NCBI RefSeq assembly: GCF_016864375.1
Contig: NZ_CP069357.1
Location: 62,001 to 126,000 of the forward strand
Reading direction: 5' to 3'
Length of the DNA: 64,000 nucleotides
Source: Microvirga sp. VF16
GTDB taxonomy: Bacteria > Pseudomonadota > Alphaproteobacteria > Rhizobiales > Beijerinckiaceae
Positions within the stretch are counted from its first letter, which is position 1. Every line of letters begins with the position of its first letter. The notes under the pieces were generated by a model. The model was not told the origin of the DNA, did no database searches, and saw nothing but the letters and a program-made list of their open reading frames with translations. Shown here in pieces: positions 8,338 to 17,127 of the stretch. The translations under genes and the position numbers were made by a program.

Positions 8338-11300
8338 TTACGCGGCTGGCCTTACCTCCTGCTCATCCCCCGAGACCTTTTCCAAGCCGCGATCGAGCTC
8401 ACTCGGTTTCATAAGCAGATCCGGTTGTTCAAGTGCTTGCTTTGCGGAGAAGGCGATGCCCATCCCCGCCTCCACGTTCCCGTGAACCATGATGAAGCGC
8501 ATCCGGACCTTCTCAGTCTGCACCTCTGCAAGGCTACCGACCTGGGTTCGCGCCTGTTTGAGTGAGATCGCCATAGAGTTCGACCTGCAGAGCAGCATCT
8601 CGGCATCCTTGATATACCAGTCGTTGCGGTTCTGCCCGTAGATGAAGCAGAATGCATAGGTGATATCCTTGGTGCGGTAGATCGCCTGAGCCGGGCCGGT
8701 TTTCGGTCGGGTCAGGACCGTCTCAGCGTCGGTGACCATCTTGTGGTTACCCGCATTCTTCTTCTGCGAGAACACCTCAGCCAGTAGGCTGATATGAGCC
8801 TCGATGCTGTCGCTTGTCAGGTTCGCATCTGCCTGCTTCCGCAGTTCCCGCTTCTCGACCGCATGTTCCTCATTAAGCCGGTTGAGAGCTTCCATCTGGG
8901 ATTCCAAGCTCGCGAGCAGGGCACTCTTCGATTTTCCGTCGATCCGGTAGTTCTCCACCTCCTGCGCAGAACGGAGGATATTGGCAAAAACCTCCGCTGC
9001 ATCCTCCCCACCTGAAAGCAGCATGTTCTTGAGCCGCGTCTCTCCTCCTCCCGAGAGCGTGACGCGGTCCTGCAGCGACTTCGCTCTGGCCAAAGCCTCC
9101 TGCTTGAGCGCCATCACAGAGTCGTACAGGGGATGGGTCGACACGTCCGTCTGCCGGCGCAGGGATTCCATCATCACCCTCTGCTCCAGCGTCTTCACCG
9201 ATTTGGCGACAGCGATGAAGCCGTCGAGGAGATCACGGTCGTTCTGATCCAAGCTCGAGGCCAGGACATGCCCCATTCCCCTCTTGATCGAGCCCGGGTC
9301 GATCGCGTGCACACCGGTCAGCTCGGTCACCACCGGGGTCAAGGGTTCGGCGTATACCCGCCCAGACGCCTCCAGGTCCTTCCGGAATCGTTGAGCGAGT
9401 TCGCTCAGGCTCGGCACGACCTCACCGAACGCCTCGGTCAGGCTTTCAAGCCGGTCCCTGCATCCAAGAAGGAAGTCGTAATCATCTTTCGTATCGATCC
9501 CAGCATTAAGCTTCGCCTCGACATCCATCATGAACGTTTCCGTCTCTTCCTGGACGAGAGACGTGGTGAAGCGTACGGAACAGATGCTGCGGCGGACCCC
9601 GACCCTCTCGTATAGCTCGTCATCGACACGTTCGAGGACGGTCATGAAAACCCGCTGCAGGCGCGAATCCCCTACCACCTCGCTCCAACGGGCCCGCAGG
9701 AGTGCCCCAACCCGGCCGCTGAGAAGGCTGAGGGATTTCGGTCGGAAGTCATAGGCTGCGATGGCCCGCAAGCCATTTTCCAGGAGGTCTTGATCCTCCA
9801 AGATGGACTCCAAGAGACTTTTCTCGTCCTCAGTGAGGTCACCATCGAGCAAAGGCGTCGGGATGCTCGGCTTCTCAGACTCCTTCACCGGCACGTCGAC
9901 CTCCTCGGTCGGGACCACAGTGAGAACTGGCCCCACAGCCGCCTCCTGGGGTTGCGGCTCCTCGACCCCCTGGGCCTCAATTACGATCGCTGTGCCCATT
10001 TCCCATTCCGGTGGTCCGCCGACATTAACCACGGGCTGAGTGAAAACCTCTTCGACACTATCTAAGACCGGCGTCGCGAACTCATCCGTCGGCTCCGCCG
10101 CGGGGCTCATGAAGTGGTCGTAGATCTCACGTTCAATATCCGCATCCTCGTCCAATGTTGCAGAGAGGATCCAGCCATCGATCACTTCAGGATGATCGAT
10201 TTCCATCAGACAGTCCCGCGAGAGCTGGGTCGTGTTGGTAATCATGTCGGCCAGCGTGCCGACCGCCTCCCGGACTGAGACTGGATCGTCGCTGATCGCC
10301 GCTTGCTCGGACAACAGGTGATAGGCATCGACCAGCTTGCGGGCGTCCATGAACGCAATCCGGCGAGCGTCCCCGTCCACAGTCTCTTCCGCACCCAAGC
10401 TCATTTCGCTTGAAACCTCATCTCCAAGTGGACCTGCTTCAGATCCAAGTCCATTATCGCTCGCGAAAAGCGAGTCATCGAAAACCAGATCCTGAGAGAC
10501 CTCGGCGGCGTCGGCCCCCTGCTCTTCGTCCTCGCCCTGCCCGTGTGCCTCAACCTCCGCTTCATCGCCGCCGTCCTCGTCCCAAAGGCTAGCGTCAGGA
10601 GTAAGTTCGATAGGTTCCTCCAGGGCAGAAGCCTGCGAAACGGCAACTCCGGCGAGGGCCCGTGCTCCCGGTGCGGGATAGGAGGCCGGAGCTACAGGTG
10701 GGGCCGCCGCTTCAGGCTCCTCATCATCGAACACGAACCGCTTAGGGCGGCCGGATTGTCCGAGGGCCAGGACGTTAATCTCGCGAACCTGCGTCCCGCT
10801 TTGCCTCGTCTCCAACGCCTCAATCTTATTGTCTATTGCCGCCGCGCTCTTGAGCAGTCCGCGCCTGAGAAAGTTCATAACCATGCCGATGATCCCTGCG
10901 AAAATTGTGGAGCCGATCAGGACGGCACCCGGAGTTTGCGGCGCCGACCAGCTGAACGTGAAAACCGTGGCGGAAGCCACGAGCAGTGGGAGCTCAACCA
11001 GATCCCGCTGAATATGTTTGAAGAGCGTGTCGAGGCCCTTCGATCCGGGAAAGCCAAGGACAAACCACGCGATCGGGGAAGCAAGGAGTGGGACTCCAAC
11101 TTCCCTTAGGACATTCCCATCGGCTTTCCAGACCGCGACCAGAACCAGCCAGAACTCGCTGTGGAGTGGTAGAAAGTATGATCCGGCTTGAACCGAAAAC
11201 GACCAGACGAGAAACCAGATTGTGGTCCAGGCCACAAAGTTTCTTCCAAGCCAAAGACTATGGTCGACAATCAAAGCCAGGACCAAGCCCCCCAGCAGGC

Positions 11301-11484
11301 CCCAACCTGTACCCAGCAACAGACAGATCGGGACCGCCCCGGCCGCTGTGATCGCGATGCCCCGATACAATCGGCTCAGCCGCCCATAACCGGGGAGCCG
11401 CCCTAGGGCTGTTCGCATGGCCGAGACCGCCCAAAATGGACCCGCGGTAAACCGGTTGTCCGCAGGATTAGCCACTGATGTCAT
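8338..11484 (-). CDS. Large membrane protein with long cytoplasmic region
   Basis: The 1048-residue product starts at ATG 11484 inside the end of the upstream gene (17-base overlap, GGGACGG before the start). Residues about 1-240 hold roughly six or seven hydrophobic segments. A very acidic linker (about 280-380, with runs such as EDEEQGAD) follows. The remaining 600 residues are soluble and helical, with coiled-coil-like stretches. No enzymatic motif is visible. Size, topology and coupling to a small upstream gene suggest a structural or scaffold role in a membrane complex, perhaps transfer-related. This is inference only. Confidence 0.65.
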   Translation of the reverse strand: MTSVANPADNRFTAGPFWAVSAMRTALGRLPGYGRLSRLYRGIAITAAGAVPICLLLGTGWGLLGGLVLALIVDHSLWLGRNFVAWTTIWFLVWSFSVQAGSYFLPLHSEFWLVLVAVWKADGNVLREVGVPLLASPIAWFVLGFPGSKGLDTLFKHIQRDLVELPLLVASATVFTFSWSAPQTPGAVLIGSTIFAGIIGMVMNFLRRGLLKSAAAIDNKIEALETRQSGTQVREINVLALGQSGRPKRFVFDDEEPEAAAPPVAPASYPAPGARALAGVAVSQASALEEPIELTPDASLWDEDGGDEAEVEAHGQGEDEEQGADAAEVSQDLVFDDSLFASDNGLGSEAGPLGDEVSSEMSLGAEETVDGDARRIAFMDARKLVDAYHLLSEQAAISDDPVSVREAVGTLADMITNTTQLSRDCLMEIDHPEVIDGWILSATLDEDADIEREIYDHFMSPAAEPTDEFATPVLDSVEEVFTQPVVNVGGPPEWEMGTAIVIEAQGVEEPQPQEAAVGPVLTVVPTEEVDVPVKESEKPSIPTPLLDGDLTEDEKSLLESILEDQDLLENGLRAIAAYDFRPKSLSLLSGRVGALLRARWSEVVGDSRLQRVFMTVLERVDDELYERVGVRRSICSVRFTTSLVQEETETFMMDVEAKLNAGIDTKDDYDFLLGCRDRLESLTEAFGEVVPSLSELAQRFRKDLEASGRVYAEPLTPVVTELTGVHAIDPGSIKRGMGHVLASSLDQNDRDLLDGFIAVAKSVKTLEQRVMMESLRRQTDVSTHPLYDSVMALKQEALARAKSLQDRVTLSGGGETRLKNMLLSGGEDAAEVFANILRSAQEVENYRIDGKSKSALLASLESQMEALNRLNEEHAVEKRELRKQADANLTSDSIEAHISLLAEVFSQKKNAGNHKMVTDAETVLTRPKTGPAQAIYRTKDITYAFCFIYGQNRNDWYIKDAEMLLCRSNSMAISLKQARTQVGSLAEVQTEKVRMRFIMVHGNVEAGMGIAFSAKQALEQPDLLMKPSELDRGLEKVSGDEQEVRPAA

Positions 11485-11848
11485 GACCGTCCCGGACGCG
11501 AGTACGGTCACGGCCATGGGCCATGCGCGAGAACACCTCCTCCGCACCCCGCAGAGCTTGCTTCTCGAAGTTCGGCCCCATGAGGGCGTCGAGTCCCTTT
11601 GAGCCTGCCTTTGAGAGAACGCTGTCAACATCCTTGAGGCTGGCTGGTGCCGTACCGTCGGCCCCGTGGAGATGCATGCGACCGGAGAATGCGTTCAGAC
11701 CCTCGGGTGTCACGAGGTCCACTGCGCCATCGACCGCCCGCTTGCCAACGTCGGACAAACTCCCCTTGATTGAGCTCAACAGGCCTTTTGAACCCGATGA
11801 CTGGTCGGTAGTATTAGGCTTGTTGGTGGATATCAGATCGTTGTCCAT
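11468..11848 (-). CDS. Small protein coupled to the large membrane protein
   Basis: The 126-residue product starts at MDNDLISTNKPN; the longer frame to 11989 crosses a likely promoter. It is Ser/Gly/Ala-rich with amphipathic helices (GKRAVDGAVDLV, KQALRGAEEVF). Its stop lies within the next gene, so the pair is translationally coupled and probably works together. Family not recognised. Confidence 0.55.
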   Translation of the reverse strand: MDNDLISTNKPNTTDQSSGSKGLLSSIKGSLSDVGKRAVDGAVDLVTPEGLNAFSGRMHLHGADGTAPASLKDVDSVLSKAGSKGLDALMGPNFEKQALRGAEEVFSRMAHGRDRTRVRDGHDISG

Positions 11849-11978
11849 GGAAACCTCGGAAACGTTGCGTGCGCGGGCTTCGGGCCAATCCGGCTCCCAA
11901 ATTATGATTCGAGAACGGCCAGGCCGAGTTACGTAGCTAAAATACCGTCGCCTAATTCGGTTTGCTATCTTAATATGT

Positions 11979-12542
11979 ATGTTCCACACCCCCAGGGTCG
12001 GTCATGCGGAGGTCACGATTCCCTTCCGTCTCGTCGAGCCGGACCCGCAGGTTCAACTGCGCCATATATTAAAGGAGTACGGAGTTCCCCTGTGTCGAGC
12101 GCTGCATGCTGCCGAAGCTGACCGCTGCCGACATCCCGCTGCCCTTAGCGACGTCATCGAGGTCAGGGGGCTCAATGATCTCGGATCGGCCCATTCCATA
12201 CTTGGAGCGGTCATTGATACCGACCGGCTGTCGGTCAGGAACGGTCTCACCCCAGTCTCCCTCCCTGATCCCGAATCTCCAATTCGAGTCCAGGCGGCGC
12301 CCCAGAGCGTATGGGACGGAGACACGATTCTGGGGCGTTCCATCAGCGCGGTCGTTCCGGTGTCCGGATCGGGAGATCTCACAAGAGATAAGATCAGTCT
12401 CATTGAGGCGCTCGTGAGAGCGCTAGGAACAATCCCCCACGTCGTGGTCCCTCGTCCTTCGTCCCCGAACTCCGAGACCCCACGCGCTGACAACGATAGG
12501 AGAGCAGGGCAGCAGGATCTCTATTTCGGCATGCCCTGGTGA
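11979..12542 (+). CDS. Hypothetical protein
   Basis: The 187-residue product reads from ATG 11979. It is Pro/Arg/Asp-rich with beta-like segments and no recognised motif. It is divergent from the small minus-strand gene and shares the 130-base region holding CCTAATTCGG. A perfect hairpin terminator starts 8 bases after its stop, which supports it over the opposite-strand frame in the same place. Confidence 0.5.
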   Translation: MFHTPRVGHAEVTIPFRLVEPDPQVQLRHILKEYGVPLCRALHAAEADRCRHPAALSDVIEVRGLNDLGSAHSILGAVIDTDRLSVRNGLTPVSLPDPESPIRVQAAPQSVWDGDTILGRSISAVVPVSGSGDLTRDKISLIEALVRALGTIPHVVVPRPSSPNSETPRADNDRRAGQQDLYFGMPW

Positions 12543-12549
12543 ACGCTGC

Positions 12550-12582
12550 CCCTGACCGGTTCCGGTCAGGGAGACACTTTTT
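12550..12582 (+). terminator. Rho-independent terminator
   Basis: CCCTGACCGG and CCGGTCAGGG are perfect 10-base arms around TT, followed after GAGACAC... by five Ts. It ends the gene that stops at 12542. Confidence 0.75.
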
Positions 12583-12747
12583 GAAGCTTTGACTTTGAAG
12601 GTGAATAAGGGGTCTTCTGAAACCCCAAAAAGAACGGCGGCAAAAGCGGCCGTGCCAAGAACAATGATAAGAACCAGCACGGACTAGACGCTAGCCTAGA
12701 CATCCCCGCGCTGGATCCAATAAAAAGAATAAGAAACGGATCCTGCC

Positions 12748-12990
12748 ATGACTTTCAAGGAAGCTCTCCGGGTCGAGCTCAAGGCCCTGGCCCCCACTGT
12801 CGCCTTCATCGTGATCGCTCATGCGATGATCATGTGGGTCTATAACGAAGGCGTCTTTGGCGCCCTCGGCGTCCTGCTGGCGCTCGGCGCCGTCAAGATG
12901 GCGCTCGTCCTCGGCTGGACCGTCGTCAAGATCGGGGCGTTCCTCGCTGCTCTGGCCGCAATCGCCTACGTCTTCACGATGGTGTTCTAA
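12748..12990 (+). CDS. Small integral membrane protein
   Basis: The 80-residue product has an amphipathic start (MTFKEALRVELKAL) and then two or three hydrophobic segments covering residues about 15-78. GGATCC before the ATG gives a weak ribosome site. It is followed by a strong terminator. Predicted inner-membrane; no family recognised. Confidence 0.6.
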   Translation: MTFKEALRVELKALAPTVAFIVIAHAMIMWVYNEGVFGALGVLLALGAVKMALVLGWTVVKIGAFLAALAAIAYVFTMVF

Positions 12991-13031
12991 CCAGGAGAGC
13001 CGGCTTCCCGTCTCTCCCAGCCGATACGAGA

Positions 13032-13061
13032 AAGCCCGCTCTTCCGAGCGGGCTTTTTTTA
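13032..13061. terminator. Rho-independent terminator
   Basis: AAGCCCGCTC and GAGCGGGCTT pair around TTCC and are followed by a T-run. It lies between convergent genes and touches the stop of the minus-strand XRE gene. Confidence 0.8.
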
Positions 13062-13979
13062 TTTCTTCCGGTTGTAGGGGCGCTTCTTGCGCCCTTCCTC
13101 TTTGGAAGGGCTGGCCTTCTTGACGCTCTCATGCCCTCGGGACTTTAAGGCTGCCTCGCGGGTCGTCCGGCTTGCGCCTTCGGCTTTAGGCGGTCGGCCA
13201 CGGCGCTTGGGAGCCTCAGGAGCGCTCCGGTCGAACAGGTCTCCGTCTGGACCCGCGGTACGCCCACTTGAGACCGTCGCGCCAGCGCTGGAACGGGCTG
13301 CCGCACCCCGTCCGCCCTTGCCTGACTTGGACGAGGTCTCCTCCGAACCCGTCCGTCCTTTACGCGATCCCTTTGCACCGCGTCCCGAACCGGCGGCCTT
13401 ACTCTTGGCGGCAGCCGCCGACGGTGCCTGACCTCTGACCGCGCTGGCCAGGTCCTGCATCTGCTCGGCCAGCTTATCGACCTTGGCGTCAGTCCGGCTC
13501 TGATCCTTTGTGAGCCGCTCCTGAACATCGATAAGGCGCTGGAAGATCCCCTCCATTCCAGGAGGCAGTGCCGGCTCTTCCGGTGCTTTCGTTTCCTTCT
13601 TCGCCTTGCGCGAAGGAGCCTCACGGGACGACCGAGCCACCGGGGCGTCAATGTCCTCGCTGCTAATCTGCCAGGACTCCTGCTGGAGCTCCTCAAGGAA
13701 GTTGGCGCCAGAAACGTGGCCTCTGACGATGATCCGAGTTCCTGTCAGGCGCTGGAAAGGAATTCCTAGACCCTCGGCGATCTTCTCAAGGACCAGAACG
13801 GTCACATTCGAGGTCATCCGAAGCAAGCTATCGAGATGCCGGTCGCTGATGCCGATCTGCTTCGACATCTCCGTGGTTCCCCACCCCATCAACTTCTTGA
13901 TGGTCTGAAGGTTTGCGCTCACATTCTGAAGCGTTTTGCTTTCAGAGAAATCGTCTTCCGAAAACGACCTACGGGTCAT
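13059..13979 (-). CDS. XRE-type regulator with basic AT-hook tail
   Basis: The 306-residue product starts at MTRRSFSEDD with GGGGGAACGG before ATG 13979. Residues about 22-78 form a Cro/CI-like helix-turn-helix (TTEMSKQIGISDRHLDSLLR). A short coiled coil near 135-175 (RLIDVQERLTK...KLAEQMQDLAS) could mediate dimers. From about 180 the protein is Lys/Arg/Ala/Ser-rich and disordered, with an AT-hook-like KRRGRPPK near 268 and a strongly basic end. This mix of HTH and histone-H1-like tail suggests a nucleoid-binding plasmid regulator. It is divergent from repC, so control of the repC region is plausible. Confidence 0.7.
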   Translation of the reverse strand: MTRRSFSEDDFSESKTLQNVSANLQTIKKLMGWGTTEMSKQIGISDRHLDSLLRMTSNVTVLVLEKIAEGLGIPFQRLTGTRIIVRGHVSGANFLEELQQESWQISSEDIDAPVARSSREAPSRKAKKETKAPEEPALPPGMEGIFQRLIDVQERLTKDQSRTDAKVDKLAEQMQDLASAVRGQAPSAAAAKSKAAGSGRGAKGSRKGRTGSEETSSKSGKGGRGAAARSSAGATVSSGRTAGPDGDLFDRSAPEAPKRRGRPPKAEGASRTTREAALKSRGHESVKKASPSKEEGRKKRPYNRKK

Positions 13980-14520
13980 CCGTTCCCCCAAATACCACAT
14001 TCAAACCCAGAACCGCCACTGGCCGGGTTGGATTAACAAAGCCCGGTCCAGTACAAGTTACGGAGCGATCTAAAGTTGCGCGCTCGCTGGCAATTTCCGA
14101 AGCTCGCAAGTTTGCCGCTTTCTCGTTCCCCTTGTTCCCATTTCGAAAATCCGAATTTTGATTTGAGAACGAGTTTACGAAGCACAAGAATTCGGAAATG
14201 GCAAGCTGCCACGCTGTCAACTACCCCGAATCGCAATCGGAATTTCAAAACAGCCTATCCGGGAAGACCGCATTCGAGGGGTGGGCCTTTTAACTCTATT
14301 TCTGGCAATCCGCGTTTTAATTCGGTTGCCCTTGACTCAACCCACCTTGCCGGTGTGAATCCACTTGGCCCATCAGATTCGGAATTTAGGCGTTGGCGCG
14401 TCTGGAGCAAGAGTCCTGGGCCAGTATTCACATCTAAAAGTCGGCCCGAAATGCTTGGCGGCATTTTCTCGGATCGATCCAACACATGAGGACATGAACG
14501 GCTTGAAGAAGGCCTAAGAA
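13980..14520. promoter_or_regulatory. Long AT-richer control region before repC
   Basis: About 540 bases without a believable gene. It contains repeated TTCGGAA/CCGAATT words (near 14093, 14149, 14188, 14236, 14319, 14378), a near-inverted repeat TTTACGAA...TTCGGAAA at about 14173-14198, and GANTC sites at 14228, 14334, 14357, 14376, 14411 and 14518. It lies between the XRE gene and repC and may hold operators or a partition site. Confidence 0.45.
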
Positions 14521-14521
14521 T

Positions 14522-14614
14522 CAAAAACCCCGCCGTTGGCGCGGCAGGGGTTTTGAAGAGGCCGGTATCGGAAGGACTGAACCCAACGGGACCGGACTAA
14601 GAACGTGATTGGCG
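14522..14614 (-). ncRNA. Probable antisense ctRNA controlling repC
   Basis: A minus-strand transcript starting near 14614 would be about 90 nt and end at the hairpin 14522-14556. On that strand the hairpin reads CCCCTGCCG...CGGCGGGG followed by TTTTT, a textbook intrinsic terminator. A consensus-like promoter sits just upstream (14621-14649). Small counter-transcribed RNAs directly upstream of repC are the known copy-number and incompatibility controllers of repABC plasmids. Position, size and orientation all match; repA and repB are absent here. CTAAGAAC/GTTCTTAG (14597-14604, 14620-14627) could form a further stem in the repC leader. Confidence 0.6.
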
Positions 14615-14620
14615 TCGTTG

Positions 14621-14649
14621 TTCTTAGACCCCCCCGACATCCCTGTCAA
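14621..14649 (-). promoter_or_regulatory. Sigma70-type promoter of the ctRNA
   Basis: On the minus strand TTGACA (14644-14649) and TAAGAA (14621-14626) are separated by exactly 17 bases. The -35 is a perfect consensus. The spacer contains seven consecutive Gs. Confidence 0.6.
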
Positions 14650-14708
14650 CTGGAAACGTCGTTTCGGCGATCGGTCTCGCTTGTCCAAAAACAATCGGGG
14701 TCAAGACC

Positions 14709-16010
14709 ATGAATCCGCAAGGATTGCGGCCGATGTCGGCTGCGCACGCCCGTGTCGAACGGGCCGTGAAAGAAAAGTTCGTTAACGAAAAGCCAACTAC
14801 CAAGTCGGCGGTGCTCTACGCCCTCAAGAAGGCAGCTCCGGCCCTTAAACTCCGCCCGACCACGTGGCGGCTCCTCAGCGTCCTTTGTGATCTCTCACAT
14901 CCGATTGACTGGGAGGATCGCAAGATCGGCCCCGTGGTATGGCCATCCAATGCCGCCCTCGCCGATCGTGTCGGGGTCGATGTTCGCAGCATTCAGGTAC
15001 ACCTCCGGCGCCTGGTCCAAATGGGGTTGATCACCCACAGCGACAGCGCGACCCGCAAACGCTTCGGTACGCGTGTCAATAATCGCATCGTTCAGGCCTG
15101 CGGCATCAACCTCACTCCCCTGATGATCCGTCGGGAGGAGTTTCTTGAACTGGCCGAAACTCATCAGGCTGAACTCGCGGAGCGAAAGAAGCTCGCTCAA
15201 CTCATTTCTGAAACCCGGATCAAGGTCATCCGCCTGATCGCCGGCGGCCAGGACAGCCAAATCGCCGGTCCTTGGATCGAGCTCTCTACAACCTTCGCTC
15301 GTCTTGGAGAGCAGTACGGCATGGCGCTGAGCCGCCCTACCCGAACGGTGAAGGCCTCGCTGACTGACCTGCACACGCTCCTGTCGTCACTTATCACACT
15401 CGAAGTTTCGGCTGAGTCCGCTTGGAGCCAGCATCTCGATGCAACCGAATTGGTCGAAGATTCATCGTCCGCAGGCGACAAAGGATTCACCCAGAATCCT
15501 AATCTGATTCATAAAAAAGATGACTCTTTGAATCAAAGGGCTGCCGGAGATGTGAATGGCATCAAGGCTGCGCCCTCCGCCCCAAGGTCAGAGATCCAGC
15601 AGGAGCGTACCAAAGACATATCCTTGGACCTGAATCAGGTGCAGCAAGCCTGCCCCGCCCTCTCCCAATATTATCCTGACGCCTTCTCATCGGTTCAGAA
15701 GCTGGCATCAAGCATTCACCAGCTCAGAGGACTCCTCGGTATTTCAGGAAAGCTATGGGATGAAGCCCAGCGGTCCCTGGGTCCGATTGAGGCTTCCTTG
15801 AGCCTTCTGGTCATTCTGCAGGGTCATGAGGATGGGCGGATCTCGAACCCCGGCGGCTATCTCCACAGCATCGTTAGCAAGTCAGCCTCGCACCAGCCGG
15901 GCATGCGGGAGATCATCGCGAGAATGGCAGCAAGCCGGACGCACGATCCGAGGCCTTCGCTTGTGTTCCCGCTGTTCGGTAAAAAAGAGGCGGAACGACA
16001 TGCCGGATGA
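14709..16010 (+). CDS. repC: RepC-family plasmid replication initiator
   Basis: The 433-residue length matches RepC. Residues about 40-125 form the DNA-binding winged-helix part with the family pattern LRPTTWRLL, IVWP-like VVWPSNAALADRVGVD, and RSIQVHLRRLVQMGLI. A helical region and a variable, Asn/Ser-rich linker (about 240-300) follow. The C-terminal domain (about 310-410) has CPALSQYY, LGISGKLWDEA, and ISNPGGYLHSI, as in RepC. RepC proteins start replication from an origin within their own gene. Upstream lie a ctRNA and a long control region rather than repA-repB, so this is a solitary repC. Start at ATG 14709 or 14733; the ribosome site is weak, as expected for a ctRNA-controlled gene. 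Confidence 0.88.
   Translation: MNPQGLRPMSAAHARVERAVKEKFVNEKPTTKSAVLYALKKAAPALKLRPTTWRLLSVLCDLSHPIDWEDRKIGPVVWPSNAALADRVGVDVRSIQVHLRRLVQMGLITHSDSATRKRFGTRVNNRIVQACGINLTPLMIRREEFLELAETHQAELAERKKLAQLISETRIKVIRLIAGGQDSQIAGPWIELSTTFARLGEQYGMALSRPTRTVKASLTDLHTLLSSLITLEVSAESAWSQHLDATELVEDSSSAGDKGFTQNPNLIHKKDDSLNQRAAGDVNGIKAAPSAPRSEIQQERTKDISLDLNQVQQACPALSQYYPDAFSSVQKLASSIHQLRGLLGISGKLWDEAQRSLGPIEASLSLLVILQGHEDGRISNPGGYLHSIVSKSASHQPGMREIIARMAASRTHDPRPSLVFPLFGKKEAERHAG
15414..15534. other. GANTC cluster in AT-rich part of repC (candidate oriV)
   Basis: GANTC sites start at 15414, 15459, 15484, 15494, 15506, 15522 and 15530: seven in 121 bases and five in 51 bases. GANTC is expected about once in 256 bases in random sequence. 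The stretch codes for the variable linker of RepC and is AT-rich, with a run of seven As inside. repABC origins lie in the AT-rich middle of repC, so this is the best origin candidate. Methylation control by CcrM-type enzymes is inference. Confidence 0.5.
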
Positions 16011-16194
16011 AAATCAACGGCTGTCAGTTCCGCCCAGTCAGACGGGCGTAGACCCGCTTCGACAATGTTGGCTCACCAGGAAGAGGCGACATTGCCGGGT
16101 TCCCCATGAACATGCCATCGAGATCGGGAGAGCGCAACGTCCATCAATTGCAGGCGGAAGTCAGGACAATACATTGAACGGCGGTCAATCGTAG
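16000..16194 (+). CDS. Possible small gene overlapping repC end
   Basis: A 64-residue frame (MPDENQRLSVPPSQTGVD...) starts 11 bases before the repC stop. It is polar, with no recognised motif and no clear ribosome site, and may be chance. Confidence 0.2.
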   Translation: MPDENQRLSVPPSQTGVDPLRQCWLTRKRRHCRVPHEHAIEIGRAQRPSIAGGSQDNTLNGGQS

Positions 16195-16696
16195 CGGGTC
16201 AGCGCAAACACTTCCGAGGTCACAAGATTGAGTTCACGGTATACTTCTTACGACGGGACAGTATCTAATCCCCTGCCGGGATCAGTTGCAAAGCGTTTCA
16301 GAATTGCCTTCACACATACTGTCTCATAATCGAGCCGCAAGTAGACGGAAACGTTACTCCACTTGCCGGCTGGATTTTTCAAACCTCGCGCCAGAGAGTT
16401 CAAATCTTAGGGTGCCCGGCGCCTGGTGCACTCCGAAATAAAATGCGGGGTATGCGAAACGGAATGGGCTAGTTTTGAAGATGTATAAACACGCTCAGAA
16501 CGTCGCCCTTCATCGATTTGGCTTGCAAGTTCATCCAGCGACTACTCGCTGACGAAAGTGTTCAGCGGCGTTTAACAACAAACAACCTGACAGAAAAATA
16601 TTTCGCCTAAAGCGTTGAGATCAGGTCACGGCGGCCATTCAAGCCCACGATTTACCGGTCCGACAACAAGAATCACCATCAGGACATTCTCGAATC
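16195..16696. other. Non-coding stretch after repC
   Basis: About 500 AT-richer bases with several in-frame stops on both strands. I see no hairpin terminator, RNA gene or repeat. It may contain the promoter of the frame at 16697. Confidence 0.35.
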
Positions 16697-17029
16697 ATGC
16701 TCACATATCTAGTCGCTGTTCAGAACGCAGCGGGTGCCATTCCACTCTTTGCTTCTCTCGACGGAGCAGCAGCGCAATGGACCGCAGTCGGTCTAAGCCA
16801 GGATCACCCGGAAGCGCTCATCACAACAACTCCGGTCGAGTTTTCCCAAACATGCTTAACCGGCTCATCGCTCCTGATGCTCCAATCCCCGATCCGGCTG
16901 GATCAAATCGATGGCCTGGTTGAACTTTTGGCGTCTGGGCCTGACCCAGATTGTGCCTCCGATGCTCGGGTCGACTTCCACTTCTTGCCCGACCAGCTCG
17001 CATTGCCGCCGATTGAGGCTGCGAATTAG
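16697..17029 (+). CDS. Possible hypothetical protein
   Basis: The 110-residue frame starts at ATG within ATTCTCGAATCATG, a word also found exactly at the rseP start (30943-30956). The product is acidic with hydrophobic beta-like segments (MLTYLVAVQNAAGAIPLF). It is not recognised and a chance frame is possible. Confidence 0.35.
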   Translation: MLTYLVAVQNAAGAIPLFASLDGAAAQWTAVGLSQDHPEALITTTPVEFSQTCLTGSSLLMLQSPIRLDQIDGLVELLASGPDPDCASDARVDFHFLPDQLALPPIEAAN

Positions 17030-17127
17030 CGTGCGGAACGCTTTGAACCCGTTTCCCTTCGCACGCGAAAATGCGAAAAGTGGCGAAATAGAAAAACACG
17101 AATCGTCGTTTTAACCGGGACATTGAT

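Noticed and set aside
12423..12680. 85-codon minus-strand frame with a hydrophobic start
   Set aside because: It crosses the perfect terminator and overlaps the end of the + strand gene; the rest is not protein-like.
14709..16010. Assignment of a full repABC operon
   Set aside because: repA and repB are not upstream of repC; the ParA-like gene at 4949 is distant and has a StbB-like Walker A, so it was not named repA.
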